The translations under genes and the position numbers were made by a program. From assembly GCF_041435195.1 (NCBI RefSeq), contig NZ_CP108106.1, forward strand, positions 7,577,001 to 7,641,000: a DNA stretch of 64,000 bases, written 5' to 3'. The DNA is from Streptomyces sp. NBC_00224 (GTDB lineage Bacteria; Actinomycetota; Actinomycetes; Streptomycetales; Streptomycetaceae). Shown piece after piece: positions 33,061 to 41,711 of the stretch. The number at the start of each line of letters is the position of its first letter. Within the stretch, counting starts at the first letter, position 1. The notes under the pieces were generated by a model. That model worked only from the letters and a program-made list of their open reading frames with translations, was not told the origin of the DNA and did no database searches.

Positions 33061-33927
33061 TCACTCCGCCCCGTACCGATGGAAGCCGCGGCCGCTCTTG
33101 CGGCCCAGCAGGCCCGCCTCGACCATGCGCTGGAGGAGGGGCGGCGGGGCGTACAGCGGCTCCTTGAACTCCGCGTACAGGGACTCCGCGATCGCCGCCA
33201 CCGTGTCCAGGCCGATCAGGTCGGCGAGCCTGAGCGGGCCCATGGGGTGGGCGCAGCCCCGTTCCATGCCGGCGTCGATGTCGGCCGCCGTGGCGAACCC
33301 GGACTCGGCCATGCGGATCGCCGCGAGGACGTACGGCACCAGCAGGGCGTTCACCACGAACCCCGCCCGGTCCTGCGAGCGGACCGTGGTGCGGCCCAGG
33401 ACGGACGTGGCGAACTCCTCGACCCGGGCCAGGGTTTGAGCCGAGGTGTGCAGCGACGGGACCACCTCCACCAGCGGCATGACCGGCACCGGGTTGAAGA
33501 AGTGCAGCCCCACCACCCGGTCCGCGCGCCCGGTCGCCATGCCCAGGCGCATGACCGGGACGGAGGACGTGTTGGTCGCCAGGATCGCGTCCGGGTCCTC
33601 CACGGCCTTGTCGAGCGCGGCGAAGACCTCGGCCTTCAGCGCCGGGTCCTCGGGGACGGCCTCGACGACCAGCTGCCGGTCGGCCAGGTCGTCGAGGCTG
33701 CCGCTGAACACGAGCCGGGCCAGGGCGTCGTCCCGCTCGGCGCGCGTCGCCTTGCCCCGCTCGACGGCGCGGTCCAGGGAACGGACCAGCCGCTCGCGCG
33801 CCGCCCGGGCCGCGGTGGCGTCGGCCTCGCAGACGACCGTGTCGAGTCCGGCCCGGGCACACACCTCCGCGATCCCCGACCCCATCTGGCCGCCCCCGAC
33901 GACCCCCACGCGCTGGATTGTGCTCAT
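33061..33927 (-). CDS. 3-hydroxybutyryl-CoA / 3-hydroxyacyl-CoA dehydrogenase
   Basis: A 288-aa NAD-dependent dehydrogenase. It has the Rossmann motif VGVVGGGQMGSGIAEVCARA, the active-site His-Glu region VGLHFFNPVPVMPLVEVVPS, and the C-terminal helical domain NALLVPYVLAAIRMAESG with the closing HPMGPLRLADLIGLDT. It oxidises 3-hydroxyacyl-CoA in short-chain fatty acid or polyhydroxybutyrate metabolism. GGAGGG precedes ATG 33927. It follows isocitrate lyase on the same strand after about 50 bp; both serve growth on C2/C4 units. Confidence 0.94.
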   Translation of the reverse strand: MSTIQRVGVVGGGQMGSGIAEVCARAGLDTVVCEADATAARAARERLVRSLDRAVERGKATRAERDDALARLVFSGSLDDLADRQLVVEAVPEDPALKAEVFAALDKAVEDPDAILATNTSSVPVMRLGMATGRADRVVGLHFFNPVPVMPLVEVVPSLHTSAQTLARVEEFATSVLGRTTVRSQDRAGFVVNALLVPYVLAAIRMAESGFATAADIDAGMERGCAHPMGPLRLADLIGLDTVAAIAESLYAEFKEPLYAPPPLLQRMVEAGLLGRKSGRGFHRYGAE

Positions 33928-33978
33928 GATCCCTCCGTACGTTGTTGGTGGGCCCTCGCGGGCGAATGCGCGGACGCG

Positions 33979-35262
33979 TCAGTGGAACTGCGCCTCCTCA
34001 GTCGAGCCGCGCAGCGCGAGCGTCTCGGCGGCCGGGTTGACCGCCGTCGAGACGACGTCGAAGTAGCCGGTGCCGACCTCCCGCTGGTGCTTGACGGCGG
34101 TGAACCCGTCGTGCTGGGCGGCGAACTCCCGCTCCTGAAGGTCGACATAGGCCGTCATGCCGGACTCCGCGTAGCCGCGCGCCAGGTCGAACATGGCGTG
34201 GTTGAGGGAGTGGAATCCCGCCAGGGTGATGAACTGGAAGCGGTAGCCCATTGCCCCCAGCTCCCGCTGGAACTTGGCGATCCGGTCGTCGTCCAGCGCC
34301 GCCCGCCAGTTGAACGACGGCGAGCAGTTGTACGCGAGCATCTGGTCGGGGTAGCGGTCGTGGATCGCCTCGGCGAACGTACGGGCCTGTGCCAGATCGG
34401 GTGTGCCCGTCTCCATCCACAGCAGGTCCGCGTACGGGGCGTAGGCCAGGCCGCGCGCGATCACCGGGCCCATGCCGGGCTCGACGCGGTAGAAGCCCTC
34501 GGCGGTGCGCTCGCCCGTGGCGAACCGGGCGTCGCGCTCGTCGACGTCGCTGGTCAGCAGGTTGGCGGCGAGCGCGTCCGTGCGGGCCACGATCAGAGTG
34601 GGGACATCGGCGATGTCGGCGGCGAGCCGGGCGGCGTTGAGGGTGCGGACGTGCTGGGCGGTGGGGACGAGGACCTTGCCGCCGAGGTGGCCGCACTTCT
34701 TCTCGGACGCCAGCTGGTCCTCGTAGTGGATGCCCGCCGCGCCCGCCGCGATCATGGCCTTGGTCAGCTCGAACGCGTTGAGCGGCCCACCGAACCCCGC
34801 CTCCGCGTCCGCGACGATCGGCGCGAGCCAGTCCGTGGTGTCGCCCGCGCCCTCGGCGGCGGCGATCTGGTCGGCCCGCAGCAGCGCGTTGTTGATGCGG
34901 CGCACCACGGTGGGCACGGAGTTCACCGGGTAGAGGCTCTGATCGGGGTAGGTGTGACCGGCCTGGTTGGCGTCGGCGGCGACCTGCCAGCCGGAGAGGT
35001 AGATCGCCTGGAGCCCGGCCTTCACCTGCTGGACGGCCTGGCCGCCGGTCAGCGCACCGAGCGCGTGGATGTAGTCCCGCTCGTGCAGCTGCCGCCACAG
35101 CCGCTCGGCACCGCGCCGGGCGAGGGTGTGCTCCTCGCGGACGCTGCCCGACAGCCGTACGACGTCCTTGGCGCTGTAGGTGCGCTCGACCCCTTTCCAG
35201 CGGGGCTCCGATGCCCAGCGCCGCGCGAGCCGCTCGGCCGCTGCCGTGACGTCCTGTGTCAT
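33979..35262 (-). CDS. aceA: isocitrate lyase
   Basis: A 427-aa isocitrate lyase, the first enzyme of the glyoxylate bypass (isocitrate to glyoxylate plus succinate). The catalytic signature is KKCGH (in [19 protein letters not shown]), with substrate and Mg residues in [21 protein letters not shown] and [12 protein letters not shown] 35262 is favoured over ATG 35268 because AGGAG abuts the earlier ATG but lies 6 nt before the later one. Malate synthase is not in the window. A RamB/ScfR-type regulator is divergently encoded. Confidence 0.96.
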   Translation of the reverse strand: MTQDVTAAAERLARRWASEPRWKGVERTYSAKDVVRLSGSVREEHTLARRGAERLWRQLHERDYIHALGALTGGQAVQQVKAGLQAIYLSGWQVAADANQAGHTYPDQSLYPVNSVPTVVRRINNALLRADQIAAAEGAGDTTDWLAPIVADAEAGFGGPLNAFELTKAMIAAGAAGIHYEDQLASEKKCGHLGGKVLVPTAQHVRTLNAARLAADIADVPTLIVARTDALAANLLTSDVDERDARFATGERTAEGFYRVEPGMGPVIARGLAYAPYADLLWMETGTPDLAQARTFAEAIHDRYPDQMLAYNCSPSFNWRAALDDDRIAKFQRELGAMGYRFQFITLAGFHSLNHAMFDLARGYAESGMTAYVDLQEREFAAQHDGFTAVKHQREVGTGYFDVVSTAVNPAAETLALRGSTEEAQFH

Positions 35263-35644
35263 GTCCATCTCCTGGGAGTGCGAAGGGTGTTAAGGAGGGT
35301 GGGGAGTGAGTGGGGGAGTCGTCGCCGGGGATGATGCGGCCGCCCGGAACCGTAGCCACGCCTGGCCCACGGGCCAACGGCTGAGCCGTCGGGCAGGACA
35401 GGTCGGGTGCACCGAGAGTGGAGTGGAGCGGCTTCCCGACCGGTCGGCCCGAGCTTGGTTCCGAGCGGCCGCGGTACGACTGTGGCAGGGGCCCCGGGCG
35501 GGTGTCGATGCTGGCCGGAAGCCATGTTGTGCGAATCTTTCCGCCCCGATCCGCCAACTTTGCGAAGCCGCCCGTGAGTTACGCTGATCGCGTCCGATCG
35601 GCTCGCGGGGTGCGTACGGCCGCCCGCACGCGAAGGGGGACGCG
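35263..35644. other. divergent control region between aceA and its putative regulator
   Basis: 382 bp with no gene. It holds the aceA leader, the regulator promoter and a RamB-like box at 35555-35566. The remainder shows no clear element. Confidence 0.5.
35555..35566 (+). promoter_or_regulatory. RamB-like binding box
   Basis: CAACTTTGCGAA matches the RamB consensus as I remember it from corynebacteria (A/G-AACTTTGCAAA) at most positions. It lies 79 bp before the regulator start, suggesting autoregulation. Confidence 0.5.
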
Positions 35645-37066
35645 GTGAGCAAGACGTACGCCGGGGCGCGGCTTCGGCGGCTGCGCGAGGAGCGGCGGCT
35701 CAACCAGGCCGAGCTGGCCAGGCTGCTCGCGATCTCGCCGAGCTATCTGAACCAGATGGAGCACGACTCGCGCCCGCTGACCGTGCCCGTACTGCTGCGG
35801 CTGACCGAGGCGTTCGGCGTCGACCCGTCGTTCTTCTCCGAGCACGACACCACCCGGCTGCTCGCCGGACTGCGTGAGGCCATGGCCGACCAGGTGTCCG
35901 CCGCCCGCGTCTCGCCCTCCGACCTCGCCGATCTGGCGGGCCGGCTCCCGGCCGTCGCCGAGGTGCTCCTGGACCTGAGCAGACGCAACCAGGACCTGAC
36001 CGAGCGGCTGGCCGAACTGGCCGACGGGCGCGACGACACGGCGCCGCCGGTCGCGGCCCGCACCCCGCACGAGGAGATCCGCGACTTCTTCTACCGCCGA
36101 CAGAACTACCTCCACGACGTGGACTTGGCCGCCGAGGAGCTGGCCGCCGCGATCGGCATCCGCCCCGGCGAGGTCCGCCAGGCGCTCGCCGCGCGCCTCG
36201 CGGACCGCCACGGCGTCCGCCTGGTGACCGAGGACGGCGACCGGCTGCACCGCTACGACCCGGCGACTCGGGCCCTGTATCTGTCCCCGCGACTGCGCCC
36301 CGGCCAGCAGGCGTTCCGCCTCGCCACCCAGCTCGCCCTGCTCGAATACGCCGACGAGCTGTCCCGGCACGCCGCCGAGGACTTCGACCCGGCGGCCCCG
36401 GCCTGGCCGCTCGCCCGCATCGGCGTCGCCAACTACTTCGCCGCCGCGCTGATCCTCCCGTACCGGACCTTCCACGCCGCGGCCGAAGAGGTCCGCTACG
36501 ACATCGAGCGGCTCGGCGACCGCTTCGGCCTCGGCCACGAGACGGTCTGCCACCGCCTGAGTACGCTCCAGCGGCCGCGTGCCCGGGGTGTGCCGTTCTC
36601 GTTCGTGCGCGTCGACCGGGCCGGCAACATGTCCAAGCGCCAGTCGGCGACCGGCTTCCACTTCTCCCGCAGCGGCGGCACCTGCCCGCTGTGGAACGTG
36701 TACGAGGCGTTCGCGTCGCCCGGCCGGATCCATGTGCAGATCGCCGCCATGCCCGACGGGCAGCGCTATCTGTGGACCGCCCGCACGGTCACCCGGCACC
36801 GCGGCGGGTGGGGCGAGCCCGCCAAGACCTTCGCGATCGGCCTCGGCTGCGAGCTGCGCCACGCCTCCCGCCTGGTCTACTCCGACGGCCTCGCCCTGGA
36901 CAACGCGTCCGCGGCGACCCCCATCGGCATGGGCTGCCGCATGTGCGAACGCCTGGACTGCCCCCAGCGCGCGGTCCCGCCACTGGGCCGCCCCCTCGCG
37001 ATCGACGAGAACAGCACGACGTTCGTGCCGTACCCGGTGGCCGAGGGCACCCGGCGCGAGGGCTGA
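35645..37066 (+). CDS. RamB/ScfR-type XRE regulator of acetate/glyoxylate metabolism
   Basis: A 473-aa protein with an N-terminal XRE helix-turn-helix (LRRLREERRLNQAELARLLA and ISPSYLNQMEHDSRPLTVPV). The middle domain is of IrrE-like type but lacks an obvious HExxH. The large C-terminal domain has conserved cysteines (SGGTCPLWNVYEAF, then GMGCRMCERLDCPQR). This is the architecture of RamB and short-chain-fatty-acyl regulators, which control isocitrate lyase. Its place opposite aceA supports the role. Its stop codon lies inside the first arm of a MITE-like element. Confidence 0.9.
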   Translation: MSKTYAGARLRRLREERRLNQAELARLLAISPSYLNQMEHDSRPLTVPVLLRLTEAFGVDPSFFSEHDTTRLLAGLREAMADQVSAARVSPSDLADLAGRLPAVAEVLLDLSRRNQDLTERLAELADGRDDTAPPVAARTPHEEIRDFFYRRQNYLHDVDLAAEELAAAIGIRPGEVRQALAARLADRHGVRLVTEDGDRLHRYDPATRALYLSPRLRPGQQAFRLATQLALLEYADELSRHAAEDFDPAAPAWPLARIGVANYFAAALILPYRTFHAAAEEVRYDIERLGDRFGLGHETVCHRLSTLQRPRARGVPFSFVRVDRAGNMSKRQSATGFHFSRSGGTCPLWNVYEAFASPGRIHVQIAAMPDGQRYLWTARTVTRHRGGWGEPAKTFAIGLGCELRHASRLVYSDGLALDNASAATPIGMGCRMCERLDCPQRAVPPLGRPLAIDENSTTFVPYPVAEGTRREG

Positions 37067-37247
37067 GAGCCTGTCTTTGAACCCCCGCCTGCGCCCCGAC
37101 GCCCGGCACGCACGCTCGGCGCACGGGGTCCCAGGACAGGTGGCTCCGCCACATGACCTGGGACCCCGCACACCGATCGCACGCACCGACCGCCGCTGCG
37201 CCCGCCCTCCGGGCGGACGACGGGGGTTCAAAGACAGGCTCTCAGCC
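37061..37247. repeat. MITE-like element with nested palindromes, 187 bp
   Basis: Perfect 27-bp terminal inverted repeats at 37061-37087 (opening GGCTGAGAGCCTGTCTTTGA) and 37221-37247. In the centre, a second inverted repeat (GGGGTCCCAGG / CCTGGGACCCC) encloses a third small hairpin (GTGGCTCCGCCAC). There is no coding capacity. It lies between convergent genes, and its left arm supplies the stop codon of the RamB-type gene. It may act as a two-way terminator. Confidence 0.8.
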
Positions 37248-37257
37248 GCAGCGGCGG

Positions 37258-37722
37258 TCACATGGCGTTTCCGCTGCCGTACGGGGCGTACAGATCGAGC
37301 AGCCGGGTGCGGGCCGCGTGCAGTCGGTGGGCCAGGACGCGGCCCACCCAGCCGCTGACCGCCGCGCTGAACGCCGCGTCGGATTCCATCAGGGTGCGTA
37401 CGGCCTCGGCGTCGAACTCGAAGGCGCGTACGGGCGTCTTGACCTCGGCGCCCAGCTGCCACACATAGGGCCGGAACAGCCAGGACCAGCCCACCAGTTC
37501 GTCCGAGCCGAGCGTCTCGATCACGGCCGGGCGTCGGCCGGGGATATGCATGTCGAGGGTGACCGTGCCCGAGCGCAGGACCCAGAACCGGTCGGCGTGG
37601 CCGCCTTCGTTGAAGAGGCGCGTTCCGGAGGGGAAGTCGACCTCGTGGGCGAGGTCGGTGAGGCGGTTGCGGTGCTCGTCCGCCAGGGCGCTGGTGAGCC
37701 GGGGGAGCGCGGGGATGCTCAT
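37258..37722 (-). CDS. cyclic-nucleotide-binding-domain (Crp-like) protein without HTH
   Basis: A 154-aa protein consisting mainly of a cNMP-binding beta-roll: FPSGTRLFNEGGHADRFWVL, RSGTVTLDMHIPG, then VIETLGSDELVGWSWLFRPY. A helical end follows, but there is no DNA-binding domain. It is probably a stand-alone signalling or redox-type sensor; the phosphate-binding Arg is not obvious. AAGGAGG precedes ATG 37722. The STAS-domain gene lies just upstream on the same strand. Confidence 0.85.
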   Translation of the reverse strand: MSIPALPRLTSALADEHRNRLTDLAHEVDFPSGTRLFNEGGHADRFWVLRSGTVTLDMHIPGRRPAVIETLGSDELVGWSWLFRPYVWQLGAEVKTPVRAFEFDAEAVRTLMESDAAFSAAVSGWVGRVLAHRLHAARTRLLDLYAPYGSGNAM

Positions 37723-37768
37723 GGGCGGCCTCCTTGTCGAGTCCCCCTTGTCGATTCCTCCTCCAGTG

Positions 37769-38134
37769 TCACCCGGGTGCGACCAGGACGGCCTCCTCCA
37801 GGGTGGGAACCAGGTGCAGCACGGCGCCCAGGCCCGAGAGCGCCAGAACCCGGAGAGTGAACGGGTGCGCACACACCACGGTGAGGCTGCCGTGCCGGGC
37901 GGCCACGCGGCGGCGGGCGGAGCTGAGCAGCCGCAGGCCGGAGCAGTCGAAGAAGGTGACCGCCGTCAGATCGATCACGACTTTGGGTTCGTACGGGGCG
38001 GTCACCGCCTCCAGGTAGGGGACGACCGCGACGGCGGTGGCGATGTCGATCTCGCCGCAGAGGGCCAGGACGGTGTGTCCGTGCATGCGGTAGACGCGCG
38101 ATGGCGGAGCGAAGTCCGGAAGAACGGTGATCAT
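37769..38134 (-). CDS. STAS domain anti-sigma factor antagonist
   Basis: A 121-aa single STAS domain: LALCGEIDIATAVAVVPYLE, then VVIDLTAVTFFDCSGLRLLS with the phosphorylatable Ser in DCSGL. Such proteins release sigma factors by binding the anti-sigma kinase when dephosphorylated. No sigma/anti-sigma pair adjoins it. GAGGTGAG precedes ATG 38134. The Crp-like gene follows 46 bp later and may be in the same operon. Confidence 0.92.
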   Translation of the reverse strand: MITVLPDFAPPSRVYRMHGHTVLALCGEIDIATAVAVVPYLEAVTAPYEPKVVIDLTAVTFFDCSGLRLLSSARRRVAARHGSLTVVCAHPFTLRVLALSGLGAVLHLVPTLEEAVLVAPG

Positions 38135-38322
38135 GTGCTCACCTCGGTTGAGGCGACCCGCCAGACCGGAGGCGGACGTAGGGAGGGGTGCGGGGGACGA
38201 CGTGCGGTGGAACCGTGGAGACGCCCGGCCTTATGTGTTCAGAACCGGGGCCTCCGGTGTGTGCATGCCCGGCACAAGTAGCCCTTGAACATGATGCGTT
38301 GGCATATGACCCACTGGTTTGG

Positions 38323-38348
38323 CCGACTCGGTCGACCGACTCGGTCGA
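38323..38348. repeat. 13-bp tandem repeat x2
   Basis: CCGACTCGGTCGA occurs twice in direct succession between the STAS and TetR genes; no function is evident. Confidence 0.7.
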
Positions 38349-38377
38349 CGGGATCCGCCGACCGGCTTGATGGGCCG

Positions 38378-39004
38378 TCAGGAAGCGTCGCCGGTGGTGT
38401 GGGCCGGCCCGCGTTCCACTCCGAGCAGATCGTCGATGCCCGCCTTGATGCGCTCCGGCGTCACTCCCCGACCGACCGTGAGGTGCTCGAACAGGCTGGG
38501 TACGAAGGGGGCGAGCAGCAGATGAGCCAGGAGCGTCGTGTCCGCCTCGGGCCGCGCCTCGCGCAGGAGGACCGACACATGGGTGTGCAGCGTCGCGTAT
38601 ACCCCGCTGCTGTAGCGCGCGCTCGGTGACGCGGCCTCCGCCATCTGCATGATCTCGCGCTGGTCCACGATCCGGTCGGCGAGCGCGTGCAGGAAGGCGC
38701 GCAGCCGGTCGGCGGGCGGGGCGCCCGGGCCGAGCGGCGGGGGGCCGGTCAGGAACGACTGCTGGAAGCGCTGCTCGCTGTCGTCCAGGAGGGCGAAGAG
38801 GAGCTGACTCACGTCGCCGAACCGCCGGTAGACCGTACCGACGCCCATGCAGGCGGCGTGCGCCACCGCGTTCATGGTGACGGCCTGGGGCCCCTGCTCC
38901 GCGACCAGACGGGCCGCCGCGTCGAGGATCTTCCGGCGGTTGCGAGCGGCGTCGGCGCGCTCGGGTGGGGCCTGGCCCGTGACGGCGAGTTCGATGCGGG
39001 TCAT
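38378..39004 (-). CDS. TetR family regulator
   Basis: A 208-aa repressor. The helix-turn-helix at about 20-65 contains RRKILDAAARLVAEQGPQAV and VAHAACMGVGTVYRRFGDVS. The C-terminal ligand domain is helical, with FLHALADRIVDQREIMQMAE. It is divergent from wrbA, and three GGATAnnTATCC-type palindromes lie between the genes, one only 23 bp before this start. It should repress both; the ligand is perhaps a quinone or xenobiotic (inference from wrbA). Confidence 0.92.
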   Translation of the reverse strand: MTRIELAVTGQAPPERADAARNRRKILDAAARLVAEQGPQAVTMNAVAHAACMGVGTVYRRFGDVSQLLFALLDDSEQRFQQSFLTGPPPLGPGAPPADRLRAFLHALADRIVDQREIMQMAEAASPSARYSSGVYATLHTHVSVLLREARPEADTTLLAHLLLAPFVPSLFEHLTVGRGVTPERIKAGIDDLLGVERGPAHTTGDAS

Positions 39005-39026
39005 GGTCCGAGGCTAGCGGATGCCT

Positions 39027-39173
39027 CGGATACGTATCCGTTTCGATCGAGGGAGCCGTAGGGGGAGGTGCCCGGGATCGCTTGGGCCGCTCGGACCGCT
39101 GGGACCGCTTGCAAAGTGGATTGCTATCCGCTTTACTCGCACTCGAAGGCAGAACCGGATAGCTATCCGGTTC
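39027..39173. promoter_or_regulatory. TetR operators of the tetR-wrbA divergent promoter
   Basis: Three related sites: CGGATACGTATCCG (39027-39040), AAGTGGATTGCTATCCGCTT (39114-39133, imperfect), and a perfect 22-bp palindrome at 39152-39173 whose half-site is GAACCGGATAG. All share GGATAnnTATCC or a one-base variant. Between them, 39079-39114 is a 9-bp minisatellite (CGCTTGGGC type, four units). Confidence 0.8.
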
Positions 39174-39215
39174 GCCGCTACTGTCTTAACGATCTCTGCT
39201 TGGGAGGGCCTCGTC

Positions 39216-39818
39216 ATGAGCGCCAAGGTCGCGGTCATCTACTACTCGTCCACCGGCAACGTCCACCAGCTCGCCAAGGCGGTCGCCGAGGGGGCGGAGA
39301 AGGCCGGCGCCGAGGTCCGGCTGCGCCGGGTCCCCGAGCTCGCCCCGGACTCCGCCATCGATGCCAACCCGGCCTGGCGCGAGCACGTCGAGGCCACCAA
39401 GGACGTCGACATCGCCACGCTCGACGACCTGGCGTGGGCGGACGCGTACGCGCTCGGCTCGCCGACCCGATACGGCAACATCGCCGCGCAGCTGAAGCAG
39501 TTCATCGACACCACGGGCGGCCTGTGGCAGCAGGGCGCGCTGTCGGACAAGCCCGCCACCGGCTTCACCAGCGCCCACAACGCGCACGGCGGCAACGAGT
39601 CGACGACGCTCGCGCTGTACAACACGTTCCACCACTGGGGCTCGATCATCGTCGCGCCCGGCTACACGGACCCGGTCGTCTACGGCGCGGGCGGCAACCC
39701 GTACGGCACGGCGCACGCGGGCGCCGACGCCGTCTCCGAGGAGACGCTGGTCGCGGCTCGCTACCAGGGCCAGCGCCTGGCGACGATCGCGGCGCGTCTG
39801 CTGGCGGGAGCGCGCTGA
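39216..39818 (+). CDS. wrbA: NAD(P)H:quinone oxidoreductase, WrbA type
   Basis: A 200-aa flavodoxin-like enzyme. The FMN phosphate loop is YYSSTGNVHQLAKAVAEGA. WrbA signatures are GSPTRYGNIAAQLKQFIDTT, SAHNAHGGNESTTLALYNTF and YGAGGNPYGTAHAGADAVS. It performs two-electron quinone reduction in the cytoplasm, protecting against oxidative cycling. GGGAGGG precedes ATG 39216. The perfect TetR palindrome ends 43 bp before the start. Confidence 0.96.
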   Translation: MSAKVAVIYYSSTGNVHQLAKAVAEGAEKAGAEVRLRRVPELAPDSAIDANPAWREHVEATKDVDIATLDDLAWADAYALGSPTRYGNIAAQLKQFIDTTGGLWQQGALSDKPATGFTSAHNAHGGNESTTLALYNTFHHWGSIIVAPGYTDPVVYGAGGNPYGTAHAGADAVSEETLVAARYQGQRLATIAARLLAGAR

Positions 39819-39968
39819 CCGATCCCGCTACCTCGGTGCCCCGGCCGTACGACACGGCCGGGGCACCGACGCGTACATCGACGTGGCGCGGCCCGTGGGT
39901 GTCAGGCGGGCGCTCAGGGGCACTCGTACCAACCGACCGTACGTGCAGTCGAGTTCGGAGGTACAGCC

Positions 39969-40190
39969 ATGGGTCTGGGCGGATGCATTCTGCTGATCGG
40001 GGCCGGAGCGATTCTCACGTTCGCGGTCGACTGGCATGTGCAGGGCATGAACATCCATGTGGCCGGTCTCGTGCTGATGGCCGTCGGCATCATAGGAACG
40101 GCCGCCTACGTCAGCATCTTCAAGCGTCGGCGGCTCCAGGCGCCTCCCCCTGCCGCGCACGTGGTCGAAGAGGACCGCCGCTACTACTGA
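39969..40190 (+). CDS. small DUF6458-like membrane protein
   Basis: A 73-aa protein with two membrane helices (MGLGGCILLIGAGAILTFAV and VAGLVLMAVGIIGTAAYVSI) around DWHVQGMNIH, then a basic and Tyr-rich tail, VVEEDRRYY. GGAGG precedes the ATG. This small family is common in actinobacteria and has no assigned role. Confidence 0.85.
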   Translation: MGLGGCILLIGAGAILTFAVDWHVQGMNIHVAGLVLMAVGIIGTAAYVSIFKRRRLQAPPPAAHVVEEDRRYY

Positions 40191-40216
40191 GGCGCGGAGG
40201 ATCAAGGGGAGTTGAG

Positions 40217-40630
40217 ATGGAAGCCTTGTCGAAGAAGGTGACGACGGAGTCGACCGGCCTGGTGGAGGCGGCGGTCCTCGCCCTCGACTGCGCCGAGCCG
40301 GAGGCGCTCGCAGAGTTCTACGCCAGGCTGCTCGGCGCCGATCCGCCCGTGGAGCGCGGGACCGAGCGTGTGGAGATCACCGGTCGCGGCGGTACGAGGA
40401 TGGCCTTCCGCCGAGACCACGGCGCGGCCCCCAACAGCTGGCCCCGCCCCGACGACTCCCAGCAGGCACATCTGGAGCTGCTGGTGGGCCGGGAGGACAT
40501 GGACGCGGTCGAGCGCCAGGTGATCACGCTGGGCGGCCGCCCGCTGGACACGAAGGACAACGGCGGGCTGTACGACACCAGGCTGTACTCCGACCCGGCT
40601 GGGCATACGTTTTCGCTGCGGAGCCGGTGA
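40217..40630 (+). CDS. VOC (glyoxalase/bleomycin-resistance fold) protein
   Basis: A 137-aa VOC-fold protein: AVLALDCAEPEALAEFYARL, AHLELLVGREDMDAVERQVI, GGRPLDTKD and the closing YSDPAGHTFSLRSR. Metal-ligand positions are only partly conserved. AGGGGAG precedes ATG 40217. It is probably a small-molecule-binding or lyase-like enzyme; the substrate is unknown. It lies 26 bp downstream of the DUF6458-like gene. Confidence 0.85.
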   Translation: MEALSKKVTTESTGLVEAAVLALDCAEPEALAEFYARLLGADPPVERGTERVEITGRGGTRMAFRRDHGAAPNSWPRPDDSQQAHLELLVGREDMDAVERQVITLGGRPLDTKDNGGLYDTRLYSDPAGHTFSLRSR

Positions 40631-40669
40631 CGGCGGACGCGCCCGCATCGGCGCGGACCACCGCCCGTG

Positions 40670-41710
40670 TCAGTCGACATCCTGCCCGTCGACGATCCAA
40701 CTGGTGCTCCGGCCACCGTGGTTGCCATGTCCCAGCGCCAGGTGCAGGAACCAGATCTCGTCGCTCGGCAGCTCCCAGGTCACACAGGTGAGCCCGGCGA
40801 CGAACGCGGAGACGTCCACCGCGGGCGCCGCCTCGGACAGCCCGGCGAACCCCCTGAGCATCCGCCATACGGCGATACGGCCGAGTGCCGTGGACGCCAC
40901 CGTCCCGTACGCGCTGCTGCCGCCCAGTGCCAGCACCAGGTCGGGGTAGGCGGCCGCGAACGGGATGGGCGTCGCGTAGGAGGGCCGCTCACCGGCGGGG
41001 AGCCCACTGAGGAACCGGGCGGCGGCCTGTTCCACCCCGCACCGCACGGGCCCGGAGATCCCCGCGAAGCAGTACGTCGGAGCGCCTGGCGCCAGGGGCT
41101 CGGGCGGGGTCGTCACCGGTACGGCTCCACCGGTGGTCGGGGGGAGCCGCACGCGGCCCTCGCGCCCGACGGCGGAGAGCGAGGCGATGGCTGTGGCACC
41201 ACTGCTGCGCCCCGACGAGCTGGGATGTTGCGCCACATCCCAGGACTCCGCTTCCCAGGGCGCGAGCGACAGAGGTACGCCGCCGTACGCCGCCGGATCG
41301 AGGCCGTCGGCCAGGGAGAGGTCCTCCCCGCGCAGCACCCGCGCGTGCGCCACGAGGTGCCGCAGCAGCGGGTGGCGCAGGTGCGGGCCGACCTCCTGCC
41401 AGGTCCGGACATGGGCCAGCGTCTCCCACAGCGCGCCGGAGTGGGGCAGCCCGTCCTCGTACTCCCGCACCAGGATCCGAACGGCGTCCGCGGCTCGCGC
41501 GGCGGGCAGCTCGAACATCGCCACCCGCGCCACCCGGGCCCGGCACTGGCGCAGTTCGCGCTCGTCGTCGGGGGAGGGGCGGTCGGCGAGCGCCGAGTCG
41601 AGCGCCGAGCCGAGCGCGTCGTAGAGCCGGATCAGCCCGTCCCAGTCGCCGTTGTCGGCGAGCAGGTCGCTGCGCTCGAAGACCTCGCCCCAGCTGAAGT
41701 GGTGTCTCAT
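40670..41710 (-). CDS. DUF6183 family protein
   Basis: A 346-aa protein reminiscent of DUF6183: WGEVFERSDLLADNGDWDGL near the N-terminus, AARAADAVRILVREYEDGLP, and a C-terminal WELPSDEIWFLHLALGHGNH. No transmembrane segment or signal is seen. It is the last gene of the type VII toxin cassette, one base after the CdiI-type immunity gene, so an immunity or accessory role is inferred. Biochemical function is unknown. Confidence 0.65.
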   Translation of the reverse strand: MRHHFSWGEVFERSDLLADNGDWDGLIRLYDALGSALDSALADRPSPDDERELRQCRARVARVAMFELPAARAADAVRILVREYEDGLPHSGALWETLAHVRTWQEVGPHLRHPLLRHLVAHARVLRGEDLSLADGLDPAAYGGVPLSLAPWEAESWDVAQHPSSSGRSSGATAIASLSAVGREGRVRLPPTTGGAVPVTTPPEPLAPGAPTYCFAGISGPVRCGVEQAAARFLSGLPAGERPSYATPIPFAAAYPDLVLALGGSSAYGTVASTALGRIAVWRMLRGFAGLSEAAPAVDVSAFVAGLTCVTWELPSDEIWFLHLALGHGNHGGRSTSWIVDGQDVD

Positions 41711-41711
41711 G

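Noticed and set aside
33079..35334. 750-codon open frame opposite isocitrate lyase and the dehydrogenase
   Set aside because: Antisense to two highly conserved enzymes; composition is that of a complementary-strand artefact.
37061..37247. MITE-like element considered as an attenuator RNA only
   Set aside because: The 27-bp perfect ends and lack of a downstream same-strand gene on either side favour a mobile or terminator element; kept as repeat.
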